A stretch of DNA of 64,000 bases, taken from positions 358,482,267-358,546,266 of the forward strand of contig NC_053040.3 of NCBI RefSeq assembly GCF_002575655.3, given 5' to 3'. Made by a program: the position numbers and the translations under genes. The notes beneath the pieces are model-generated. The model ran no database searches, was not told where the DNA came from, and worked only from the letters and a program-made list of their open reading frames with translations. This document shows positions 1 through 10,033 of this stretch, piece after piece. Within the stretch, counting starts at the first letter, position 1. Every line of letters starts with the position of its first letter. The stretch comes from Aegilops tauschii subsp. strangulata. Its lineage: Eukaryota > Streptophyta > Magnoliopsida > Poales > Poaceae.

Positions 1-119
1 GGAACGTTTCAGACTCCGAAAAGGAATAGGTATGTGGTACGGTAAGTAAACCGACTCCAAAACAGTTCTAATGGCAATTTTTCTAAGGTTTTGGAATATT
101 TAGAAAAATAGAAAAATAA

Positions 120-349
120 GAAGCAGTCCGGGAAGGACACGAGGGCTCCACGAGGGTGGACGGCGCGCCCTACCCCCCTGCCTCGTGGGCACCCCGTGCG
201 CTCTCCGGACTCCGTTTTCTTGGACTCCTGTATCACGAATTTTGATCGGTGAAAATTCATTATATAATCTCCCGAAGGTTTTGACTCCTGTATCACGAAA
301 ATATCCTCTGTTTTCGTTTCGAGCTGTTGTTGCTGCAGATTAGAGCAAG
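120..349 (+). promoter_or_regulatory. LTR-like leader upstream of the extra ORF
   Basis: Bases about 125-215 resemble the LTR segment at about 2635-2720: both carry a CACGAGGGTGG...GGCGCGCCCTACCCCC...CCTCGTGGG core, and in both an AT-rich stretch precedes it. A TATA-like ATTATATAATC lies at about 260-270. A direct repeat of about 17 bp (GACTCCTGTATCACGAA) occurs at about 224-240 and again at about 283-299. I infer a captured copy of LTR promoter sequence driving the downstream ORF; this is not proven. Confidence 0.4.
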
Positions 350-805
350 ATGTCTTCTCAAGAGTCAGTCGGGGAGAGCCGGGTGTCTCATCCGGCACCA
401 AGATCAAGGACAAATAGCGACGCTGACCACTTCGGGCCAGCAACAGAGGAAGAGGTGGAGGCTGATTTGAAAAGGATAGACGCCATGGAGGAGGATCAAG
501 AAGTCACTTCTCGATTCCGAGCTGGATTCACATTGGGAGAACTACAGAGCTCGGCTATTCCAAACTCGGTTATCCCTTCCAATGTTAGATTTCTTTCTTA
601 TGAAAATATGAAGAAGAGTGTCACTTGTTCTCCCGCAGCTATGCAACACCCTTGGGTGCAAGGAGCTTTGGCCGTTACAGGAAAGCTTCGTAAGGAGATA
701 ATGGATCTCAAGCAGCAACTTAATAAGCTCGAAGAAGAGAATCGTATCCTGAGGAGTATCATCACCAAGAATATCACACCAACACCTCCGAACAAGGAAA
801 CATAA
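350..805 (+). CDS. Extra ORF of Athila-like element, coiled-coil protein (151 aa)
   Basis: This ORF encodes a 151-residue hydrophilic protein lying between pol (off the window) and the 3' LTR, the place where Athila elements often carry an additional or env-like ORF. The N-terminal half is acidic and Ser-rich. The C-terminal region (about residues 110-140) has leucine-heptad spacing (LRKEIMDLKQQLNKLEEEN), which predicts a coiled coil. I see no signal peptide or membrane segment, so an envelope function is not supported. The start at 350 is the first ATG after a leader with a TATA-like box. I cannot assign a function; oligomerisation through the coiled coil is an inference. Confidence 0.6.
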   Translation: MSSQESVGESRVSHPAPRSRTNSDADHFGPATEEEVEADLKRIDAMEEDQEVTSRFRAGFTLGELQSSAIPNSVIPSNVRFLSYENMKKSVTCSPAAMQHPWVQGALAVTGKLRKEIMDLKQQLNKLEEENRILRSIITKNITPTPPNKET

Positions 806-2357
806 TCATATGGGTATGGGCACTCCCCTTGGCAACTGCCAAGCTTGGGGGAGGTGCCCCGGTATCGTATCACCACCACATCTCCTATCTTTACCGTTTT
901 TCTTAGTTTGACCCTTTTTAGTAGTATCTTGATCTAGTAGAATAAAGTTTTTGGTAAGATCTAGTTTTGAGTTTTGCTTTATGATCCCTCTATGTAATCG
1001 AGTCTGTGAGCTATATAATAAAGATTAGTGTTGAGTCAAGGGCTTGATTATCTTTCTATGATCTTGAGTGAATAAAAGAAAAGAGAAAGGAATAAAAAGA
1101 AATAAAAAGAGATCATATTGATCTTATGAAGAGTAATGACTTCACATAGAAAGAGTATGATGATTAAAAGTTGTTGAGAGTTCACAAACATAGCTTTGGT
1201 CATCATTGCAATTAATAGGAAGTAATAAAGAAAGAGGGGTTTCACATATAAATATACTATCTTGGACATCTTTTATGATTGTGAGCACTCATTAAAATAT
1301 GACATGCTAAAGAGTTGATGTTGGACAAGGAAGACAACGTAATGGGTTATGTTTTCTTATATCTGAAATAAAGTATATTGTCATGGATCATCCAACATGT
1401 TGAGCTTGCCTTTCCCCCTCATGCTAGCCAAATTCTTTGCACCAAGTAGAGATACTACTTGTGCTTCCAAATATCCTTAAACCAGTTTTGCCATGAGAGT
1501 CAACCATATCTACCTATGGATTGAGTAAGATCCTTCAGTAAGTTGTCATCGGTGCAAGCAATAAAAATTGCTCTCTAAATATGTATGATTGATTGGTGTG
1601 GAGGAAATAAGCTTTATACGATCTTGTGATGTGGAAGAAATAAAAGCGACGGACTGCATAATAAAGGTTCATATCACGAGTGGCAATATAAAGTGACGTT
1701 CTTTCGCATTAAGATTTTGTGCATCCAACTCTGAAAGCACATGACAACCTCTGCTTCCCTCTGCGAAGGGCCTATCTTTTACTATTATCTTCTACCTTAT
1801 GCAAGAGTCATGGTGATCTTCACCTTTCCTTTTTATATTTTATCCTTTGGCAAGCACAGTGCGTTGGAAAGATCCAGACATATATATCTAATTGGATGTA
1901 AGTTAGCATGAACTATTATTGTTGACATTACCCTTGAGGTAAAAGGTTGGGAGGCGAAACTATAAGCCCCTATCTTTCTCTGTGTCCGATTAAAATTCCG
2001 TAACCACAAGTATTGCGTGAGTGTTAGCAATTGTGAAAGACTAAATGATAGTTGAGTATGTGGACTTGCTAAAAAGCTCTGACATAGACTCTTTCTGATG
2101 TTATGATAAATTGCAATTGCTTCAATGACTGAGATTATAGTTTGTTGGTTCTCAATAAAGTTTTTGATTCATACTTTGCATTGTGAATAGATTATTACTT
2201 GAGCATAAGAAATCATATGACATTATCCATACATGTTGCTGTTTTAAGAATAATCATGATGCCCTCATGTCCGTATTTTATTTTATCGACACCTCTACCT
2301 CTAAACATGTGGACACATTTATCGTTATCGGCTTCCGCTTGAGGACAAGCGATGTCT

Positions 2358-2371
2358 AAGCTTGGGGGAGT
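2358..2371 (+). other. Polypurine tract of the Athila-like element
   Basis: AAGCTTGGGGGAGT immediately precedes the LTR start (TGATACG). It is the expected plus-strand primer site for LTR retrotransposons and fixes this LTR as the 3' LTR of a plus-strand element. Confidence 0.75.
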
Positions 2372-3696
2372 TGATACGTCCATTTTGCATCATGCTTTTA
2401 TATCAATATTTATTGCATTATGGGCTGTTATTACACATTATGTCACAATACTTATGCCTATTCTCTCTTATTTTACAAGGTTTACATAAGGAGGGAGAAT
2501 GCCGGCAGCTGGAATTCTGGGCTGGAAAAGGAGAAAATATTAGAGACCTATTCTACACAACCCCAAAAGTCCTAAAACTCCACGAAAGTTATTTTTGGAA
2601 ATAATAGAAAATACTGAGCGGAAGAAATACCAGAGGGGGCCCACACCCTGGCCACGAGGGTGGGGGGCGCGCCCTACCCCCTGGGCACGCCCCTGCCTCG
2701 TGGGCCCCCTGTTGGCCCTCCGGTGCCCATCTTCTGCTATATGAAGTCTTTCGTCCGAAGAAAAATCATAAGCAAGCTTTCGGGACGAGACTCCGCCGCC
2801 ATGAGGCAGAACCTTGGCGGAACCAATCTAGGGCTCCGGCAGAGCTGTTCTGCCGGGGACACTTCCCTTCGGGAGGGGGAAATCATCGCCATCGTCATCA
2901 CCAATGCTCCTCTCATCGGGAGAGGGCCAATCTCCATCAACATCTTCACCAGCACCATCTCCTCTCAAACCCTACTTCATCTCTTGTATCCAATTCTTGT
3001 CTCTAAGTCTGGGATTGGTACCTGTAGGTTGCTAGTAGTGTTGATTACTCCTTGTAGTTGATACTAGTTGGTTTATTTGGTGGAAGATCATATGTTCAGA
3101 TCCTATATGCATATTAATACTCCTCTGATTATGAAAATGAATATGCTTTGTGAGTAGTTATGTTTGTTCCTTAGGACATGGGAGAAGTCTTGCTATTAGT
3201 AGTCATGTGAATTTGGTATTCGTTCGATATCTTGATGAGATGTATGTTGTCTCTCCTCTAGTGGTGTTATGTGAACGTCGACTACATGACACTTCACCAT
3301 TATTTGGGCCTAGAGGAAGGCATTGGGGAGTAATAAGTAGATGATGGGTTGCTAGAGTGACAGAAGCTTAAACCCTAGTTTATGCGTTGCTTCGTAAGGG
3401 GCTGATTTGGATCCATATGTTTCATGCTATGGTTAGGTTTACCTTAATACTTCTTTTGTAGTTGCGGATGCTTGCAATAGGGGTTAACCATAAGTGGGAT
3501 GCTTGTCCAAGTAAGGATAACACCCAAGCACCGGTCCACCCACATATCAAATTATCAAAGTACCGAACGCGAATCATATGAACGTGATGAAAACTAGCTT
3601 GACGATAATTCCCATGTGTCCTCGGGAGCGCTTTTCTCTATATAAGAATTTGTCCAGGCTTGTCCTTTGCTACAAAAAGGATTGGGCCACCTTGCT
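2372..3696 (+). repeat. 3' LTR of Athila-like element, truncated
   Basis: The LTR starts TGATACGTCCATTTTGC. Its latter part (about 3147-3696) aligns with 46642-47190, where a sister LTR continues to its end GGGTCATCA at 47382. This copy therefore lacks roughly its last 190 bases. It carries a GC-rich stretch at 2640-2720. The reading frames inside (for example 2660-3061) are not convincing genes. Confidence 0.7.
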
Positions 3697-4127
3697 TGCC
3701 CTCAGCTTGCGGACGACAAAGACAACACGGACGGCAAAGCTTCAAAATAAGTTAACGGCCCGCGCCCCCGCCGTCGCCCTATCTCTTTCTCCTCTCCTCT
3801 CCTCTCCGCCCGACGAGCACCGTCGCCGCCCCGTCGCCCACGGCCCCGCCGCCCCACCGGCCCACCACCTCTCCATCGCCGCCTCCCCCCGCCCGGTTGC
3901 CGCCCCCTCCCTGCCTCCCCGCCCCCTCCCGAGCCTCCCCGCCGTAGCCGCTGGTGGACCGCCCCCGAGGAGCGCCGCCCGTCGCCGCCCCCTCCCGCCC
4001 CGTCGCCACCGCGCCCCATCGCCGCCCCGTCGCCGCCCCCTCCCCGACCCGTCGCCGCCGCCCCCTCCCCCACAGTGAGCCCCTGCCACCCCACATCTCC
4101 TGTTTTTTGCTGTTTTTTCTTCTTCTG

Positions 4128-4475
4128 TTTTTTAGTTTAGGTTTAGGTTTAATTAGTTTAGGTTATTTAGTTTAATTAGTTTAGGTTTAATTAATTTAGG
4201 TTTTTTAGTTTAGTTACTTTAGGTTTAATTAGTTTAGGTTTAGGTTTAATTTGGTTACGTTATTTAGTTTAATTAGTTTAGGTTATTTAGTTTAATTAGT
4301 TTAGGTTGTTTAGTTTAGTTAGTTTAGGTTTAATTGGTGTAGGTTTTCTAGTTTAGTTAGTTTAGGTTTAATTAGTCTAGGTTATTTAGTTTAATTAGTT
4401 TAGGTTTTTTAGTTTAGTTAGTTTAGATTTAATTAGTTTAGGTTTTCTAGTTCAATTAGTTTAGGTAGTTTTTTT
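4128..4475. repeat. Degenerate TTTAGGTTTAATTAG array in CACTA 1
   Basis: About 340 bases consist almost wholly of permutations of TTTAGGTT, TTTAATTAG and TTTAGTTAG. It superficially resembles plant telomere repeat (TTTAGGG), but the GGG is never present. I read it as an internal minisatellite of the CACTA element. Confidence 0.75.
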
Positions 4476-4529
4476 TAAGAATAAACAAGAAAGATGAAAA
4501 AAATTAAAAGAAGAAGAGGAAGAAGAAGA

Positions 4530-4569
4530 GGTGTCGGGGAGTCGTGTCGAGGGTCAAGGGGTCGGGGTG
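4530..4569. repeat. Left arm of a long inverted repeat interrupted by the Gypsy insertion
   Basis: This G-rich arm (GGTGTCGGGGAGTCGTGTCG... to ...GGGGTCGGGGTG) is the near-perfect reverse complement of 16990-17039 on the other side of the Gypsy element. Before the insertion the two arms were separated by only about 12 bases. The last five bases, GGGTG (4565-4569), are the target-site duplication. Confidence 0.8.
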
Positions 4570-7500
4570 TGTGACGCCCCCGTTTTGACCGTACACTAAT
4601 CATGCACGCAAATGTGTACGATCAAGATCAGGGACTCACGGGAAGATATCACAACACAACTCTAAAACATAAATAAGTCATACAAGCATCATAATACAAG
4701 CCAGGGGCCTCGAGGGCTCGAATACAAGTGCTCGATCATAGACGAGTCAGCGGAAGCAACAATATCTGAGTACAGACATAAGTTAAACAAGTTTGCCTTA
4801 AGAAGGCTAGCACAAACTGGGATACAGATCGAACGAGGCGCAGGCCTCCTGCCTGGGATCCTCCTAACTACTCCTGGTCGTCGTCAGCGGCCTGCACGTA
4901 GTAGTAGGCACCTCCAGTGTCGTAGGTGTCGTCGTCGACGGTGGCGTCTGGCTCCTGGACCCCAACATCTGATTGCGACAACCAGATAGAAAGGAAAAGG
5001 GGGAAAAGAGGGAGAGAAGCAACCGTGAGTACTCATCCAAAGTACTCGCAAGCAAGGAGCTACACTACATATGCATGGGTATATGTGTAAAGGGGCATAT
5101 CAGTGGGCTGAACTGCAGAATACCAGAATTAAAAGGGGGATAGCTAGTCCTGTCGAAGACTACGCTTCTGGTCATCTCCATCTTGCAGCATGTAGAAGAG
5201 AGTAGATTGAAGTCCTCCAAGTAGCATCGCATAGCATAATCCTACCCGGCGATCCCCTCCTCGTCGCCCTGTTAGAGAGCGATCACCGGGTTGTATCTGG
5301 CACTTGGAAGGGTGTATTTTATTCAGTATCCAGTTCTAGTTGTCATAAGGTCAAGGTACAACTCCGGGTCGTCCTTTTACCGAGGGACACGGCTATTCGA
5401 ATAGATAAACTTCCCTGCAGGGGTGCACCACATAACCCAACACGCTCGATCCCATTTGGCCGGACACACTTTCCTGGGTCATGCCCGGCCTCGTAAGATC
5501 AACGCGTCGCAGCCCCACCTAAGCACAACAGAGAGGTCAGCACGCCGGTCTAACCCTATGCGCGCAGGGGTCTGGGCCCATCGCCCTATGCACACCTGCA
5601 CGTTGCGTACGTGGCCGGAAGCAGACCTAGCCTAGTGGCGTTCCAGTCCAATCCGGCGCGCGCCACTCAGTCGCTGACATCAAGAAGGCTTCGGCTGATA
5701 CCACGACGCCGGGATACCCATAACTACTCCCGCGTAGATGGCTAGTGCGTATAGACCAAATGGCCAGACTCAGATCAAATACCAAGATCTCGTTAAGCGT
5801 GTTAAGTAACCGCGAACGCCGACCAGGGCCAGGCCCACCTCTCACCTAGGCAGTCTCAACCTGCCCTGTCGCTCTGCCACAAAGATCCACTCACGGGTAC
5901 TCCTACGAGCCGACCCGACTTTAGTCATCACATGTGTCATGTATATAGTATATAAGTATATACCCGTGATCACCGCCCAGGTGATCACGGCCCGATAGTA
6001 TAGCACAGCAGACGGACAAGAATGTAGGGCCACTGATGGAAAACTAGCATCCTATACTAAGCATGTAGGATTGCAGGTACATGTATCAACAGTAGTAGCA
6101 AGGATAGGCTATGCATCAGGATAGGATATCGAAAAGCAGTAACATGCTACACTACTCTAATGCAAGCAGTATAGAGAAGAATAGGCGATATCTGGTGATC
6201 AAGGGGGGGGGGCTTGCCTGGTTGCTCTGGCAAGTAGGAGGGGTCGTCGACTCCGTAGTCGAACTGGGCAGCAGCAGTGTCGGTCTCGTAGTCTACCGGA
6301 GAGAAGAGGGGGGAAGAAACAGTAAATACAATGCAAACATAAGCATGACGATGCGTGACATGAAAATGAGCGGTGCTAGGTGTGCCCTAACGCGACAGTA
6401 GGTGGTACCGGCGAAGGGGGGGAACATCCGGGAAGTATTCCCGATGTTTCGCGTTTTCGGACAGATGGACCGGAGGGGGAAAGTTGCTAGTTCGATAGGT
6501 TAGGGGGTTGTGGTGGACGAACAGACTGCGTATTCGGATTCGTCTCGTCGTTCTGAGCAACTTTCATATAGAAAACATTTTCATCCGAGTTACGGTTTAA
6601 AAGATATGAATATTCAAAGTTTATTTGAATTTTTGGAATTATTTAAATTAAGCAAAAATGAATTATGACGTCAGCATGAGGCAATGCTGACGTCAGCAGG
6701 TCAACAGGTCGGCTGACCAGTCAAACCAGACAGGTGGGTCCAGTGGGACCCACATGTCAGCCTCTGTTAGTCTAATATTAATTTAAACTAAACTAACAGT
6801 CTAATTAGAGGGGTGGGCCCCATATGTCTGTGAGTGATTAGTTAATCTAATTATTTTTATTTATAAAACATTTTTCCTTTTCTCTCTCTTTTTTTAATTT
6901 TGCGGCGGGGCCCGCATGTCAGTGGCTGGGCCTGCCCAGTCAGCAGTTGACTGGGTCAACCCAGTCAACTGGGACCCACGGGGCCCACTGGCAGTGGCCC
7001 CAGGCCGGCCACGTCGGCGGCCGGCGCCGGAGCAACTCCGGCGACCAAAACAGCGGCGGCCCCTCGCCGGAGTTGGCCAGAATCGCGCTACGGGGCTCGG
7101 GGAGGAGCGGGGCTAGGCCCATTCGAAAGGGCTCGCAGCACCGCATCCAGGGGTGGCCGGGGCTTCGCCGGACTTGGCTGGAATCGGCGCCGGCGAGCGG
7201 CGGAGGCGGCGGCGCGCACGGGTGCCCGACGAAAATGAGGCTACGGCGGGCTATCGAGCAAGCGGAGCGGCTGGGGGGCATCTACGCGAGGTGGGGAGTG
7301 CAACGGGCTTGAGCCCGTGACCAACAGGTCACCGGAGCCTCGCCGGCGGCGAGCTCCGCGGCGCGGCGTTCGGGCGCGCGTGGGGAAGCAGCTAGGGGGC
7401 GCGCGAGAGAGAAAAGACAGGGGAGGAGGGGAGAGAGGCTCACCGCGTGGCACACGGAGGCCGGTGAGAGGCTTAGGAGCAGCAGGTCGGCGCCGGGGAA

Positions 7501-8283
7501 GAAGGGGGTCGCCGGCGTCCGAAGTTGAAGACGAGCTCGGTGTGCTCGTTGTAGGGGCTCCGGTCCCCAACGGGCTGCACCAGACGAAGCAGCGGGCGAC
7601 GGCGGTCCTTGGAGACAACGTGGGGCGGCGAGGTGGGCACGGTGGCCGTGTGAACGACGGTGAACGGCGGCGACCGCGTCGGGCGTGGGGAAGGAGAGAG
7701 CGGCGCGGATCTGGGGGGGGGGGGGGAAGAGAGAGGCGCAGGGGCCGAGAGGAGAGCGGGGGCGAGTGGGAGAGAGGCCCGAGGAGGCGGGGGGGAGCTG
7801 GCGTCCTTATCCTCCCCGTCGCCGGCGAGGGGGTGCGGCGGGGACTGCCCCTGTTCCGACCCCGGTCGGGGGAACAGGGAAGGGGGCGAGCAGGAGAGGT
7901 GGGCGGGGCCGGGGGTCGGCCCAGTCGGGCCAGGGGTCCAGCGGGGGGGAAGGGCCTTCTCTTTTTTTTCTTTGCCTGTTCTGTTTTCTGTTGTATTCTC
8001 TTTTTATTTATTTATTTTCTTTTCTGTTTTATTTCATTTAAAAGTATTTAGGTATTTTATAAAAATGTGTTTTCTCCACCATAATTACCAGTGTATTATT
8101 TGGCACCCACCGAACATTTTTGTTTAAATTTTTGAAAACTTTTATTTTCCACTTTGATTTTAATTGAAGTTTGAATTAGGAGTTTGAAAAGAAATGTGAT
8201 TCCAAATGTGATCATGCCCTGTTTAGCAACATGATTAGCTTAATCACAGAGAGTTACTGTAGCATGATCCTCAGGGTGTTACA
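4570..8283 (-). repeat. 3' LTR of the Gypsy element (3,714 bp, full length)
   Basis: The LTR runs TGTGACGCC to TGTTACA on the plus strand and abuts the PPT at 8284. Two TGACGTCA palindromes (6666-6673 and 6688-6695), typical ACGT-core bZIP sites, lie in the part absent from the other LTR. The GC-rich region 6900-7950 gives overlapping reading frames on both strands that I treat as artefacts. Confidence 0.93.
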
Positions 8284-8299
8284 AATCTCCTCCACTACA
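8284..8299 (-). other. Polypurine tract of the Gypsy element
   Basis: Reading the minus strand, TGTAGTGGAGGAGATT directly precedes the LTR. Its position next to the left LTR fixes that LTR as the 3' one and the element as minus-strand. Confidence 0.8.
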
Positions 8300-8318
8300 A
8301 GAAATCTCGTCCCGAGAT

Positions 8319-10004
8319 TTAGGAGGTAGAAGGAAACAGTGCGGGGTATTCTTCGCGCAGACGATCCTCTCGTTCCCAAGTGGCCTCATCTTCAGAATGG
8401 TGCGACCACTGGACTTTGAGAAACTTGATCGCCTTCTGACGTGTGCGGCGTTCAGCTTGGTCGAGAATGCGGACCGGATGCTCCTTATAGGAGAGGTCTT
8501 GCTGCAATTCGAGCACTTCATGATCCACAGCTCGGATTGGATCCTTGAAGCAACGGCGGAGCTGTGACACATGGAACACATCGTGAACCTGAGAAAGGTT
8601 CGGCGGTAGCTCCAGTTGGTATGCCACTTTTCCACGCCTTTCGAGAATAGTGAATGGGCCAATATAGCGAGGAGCTAGTTTGCCCTTGATCCCGAAGCGG
8701 TGAGCACCCTTCATAGGTGTGACTCGAAGATAAGCCTTTTCGCCAGGTTGATAGACCATGTCTTTATGATGACGGTCATACTGACTCTTCTGACGTGACT
8801 GAGCAGTCTTGAGATTCTCACGAATAATGCGGACTTGTTCTTCGGCATCTTGGATAATATCTGGACCGAAGAGTGGACGTTCCCCAGTTTCTGACCAGTT
8901 CAGAGGGGTTCGGCACTTTCGTCCATATAACACTTCGAAGGGGGCCATCTTCAGACTAGCTTGATAGCTATTATTATAAGAGAACTCAGCATACGGGAGA
9001 GATTCCTCCCATTTCTTGCCGAAGGAAATAACGCAAGCTCGAAGCATGTCTTCGAGAACTTGGTTGACGCGTTCAACTTGTCCTTGCGATTGAGGATGAA
9101 ACGCAGTACTGAATGACAGATGAGTTCCCATAGTTTCTTGGAAACTTGCCCAGAATCTTGAAGTAAATAAGCTGCCACGGTCTGAGCTGATAACCAATGG
9201 AATACCGTGGAGTGAAACAATCCTGGACATATAGAGCGTTGCCAACTGGCTAGCAGTGATCGTTTCTTTGACTGCCAGGAAATGTGCAACTTTGGAAAGC
9301 CGGTCAATGACGACAAGAATAGCATCATTACCTTTCTGTGATTTGGGAAATCCAGTGACGAAATCCATCTCAACATGGTCCCATTTCCATTCAGGAATAG
9401 AGATAGGTTGCAGAGTTCCAGCAGGCTTTTGATGTTCTGCTTTGATACGACGGCAAACGTCACACTCAGCAACATAACGAGCAATGGCTTGCTTCATATT
9501 AGACCACCAGAATCTCTGACGGATGTCTTGGTACATCTTTGTACTACCAGGATGGATACATAGAGGCGTATCATGAGCTTCTTTCATAACTTCCTGTGTC
9601 ATATCCAGGTTTTTCTCTGCACATGGCACCACTAGGCGGCCCTTGAAGTATAGGGTGCCATCTTCAGCAATGGTGAAGAATGAGGGCTTTCCTTCTGCGA
9701 GGTAGCGCTTAATCTTGTGGGCTTCAGAGTCATACTTCTGTAACCTTTTGATGCTATCCACGAGATCTGGTTTAGCAACTAGGGTATTGAGGGAACCCTG
9801 GGTAACAACGTGGAGGTTCACCTTGCCAAACTCCTTAGGAGGGGGAGTGAGTGCACCCGAAGGAACAATATGGAGGTTCAGCTTCCTGAATTCTTCAACA
9901 AGCGAGGGCTGAACTTTGTGAACCTGGAGGTGGTTGCAGTAAGACTTGCGGCTCAAGGCATCAGCCATTACATTAGCCTTGCCTGGCGTATAGGAATACC
10001 CAAG
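8319..10004 (-). pseudogene. Gypsy integrase with chromodomain-like C-terminus
   Basis: The 3' portion of pol encodes the enzyme that joins retrotransposon DNA to the genome. From the first Met (9968) the order is as follows. A zinc-binding HHCC region with HPGSTKMYQDI and CDVCRRIK lies near residues 138-176. The catalytic core has Asp in MDFVTGFP, Asp in SSDRGSLF and Glu in SQGQVERVNQ, so the D,D35E triad is present. A C-terminal stretch with VQWSHHSEDEATWERED resembles a chromodomain, which in chromoviruses directs integration to marked chromatin. The domain itself reads open, but it is out of frame with the upstream RNase H ORF. The frameshift is near 9990-10000, where the frame runs back into MADALSRK, the usual RNase H/integrase linker. 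Confidence 0.9.
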
Positions 10005-10033
10005 TCAAAGTCTGCAACAAGCTCCATCCATCT

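Larger units (their letters stand above)
1..3696 (+). mobile_element. 3' part of an Athila-like Gypsy LTR retrotransposon
   Basis: This is the downstream end of an internal domain followed by a 3' LTR. An extra ORF (350-805) is followed by about 1.5 kb of AT-rich 3' untranslated sequence, a polypurine tract abutting position 2372, and an LTR starting TGATACGTCC. The pol genes lie off the left edge. The LTR stops near 3696, where sequence matching a second copy (to position 47382) ends and CACTA subterminal sequence begins. From memory this LTR type belongs to the abundant Triticeae Sabrina/WHAM/Fatima group; the exact family is uncertain. Bases 806-2357 hold no ORF I can support. Confidence 0.75.
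3697..4569 (+). mobile_element. CACTA transposon 1, left portion
   Basis: At 3698-3742 the sequence carries degenerate forms of the subterminal motif seen at the right end (TTTGCCGTC and GGACGGCAAAG), so this is the left subterminal region. The terminal CACTA bases themselves are missing. A very GC-rich block (about 3755-4085, full of CCGCC) follows, then a TTTAGGTTTAATTAG array and a purine-rich tract. The element is interrupted at 4569/4570 by the Gypsy insertion and resumes at 16978. Overlapping Pro/Arg/Gly-rich reading frames in the GC block are composition artefacts. Confidence 0.65.

Noticed and set aside
3578..4175. Overlapping Pro/Arg/Gly-rich reading frames on both strands
   Set aside because: They arise from a CCG-rich block open in many frames. 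No conserved motif is present, and one frame begins in the Athila LTR and crosses the element junction.
4128..4475. Telomere-like TTTAGG repeats
   Set aside because: Units alternate TTTAGGTT with TTTAATTAG and never contain TTTAGGG. They lie inside a CACTA element and are best read as a minisatellite.
6916..8127. Long GC-rich reading frames in the Gypsy LTR (also at 15936-16821)
   Set aside because: They are open on both strands within the LTR, disrupted by the deletion in the other LTR copy and have no domain.
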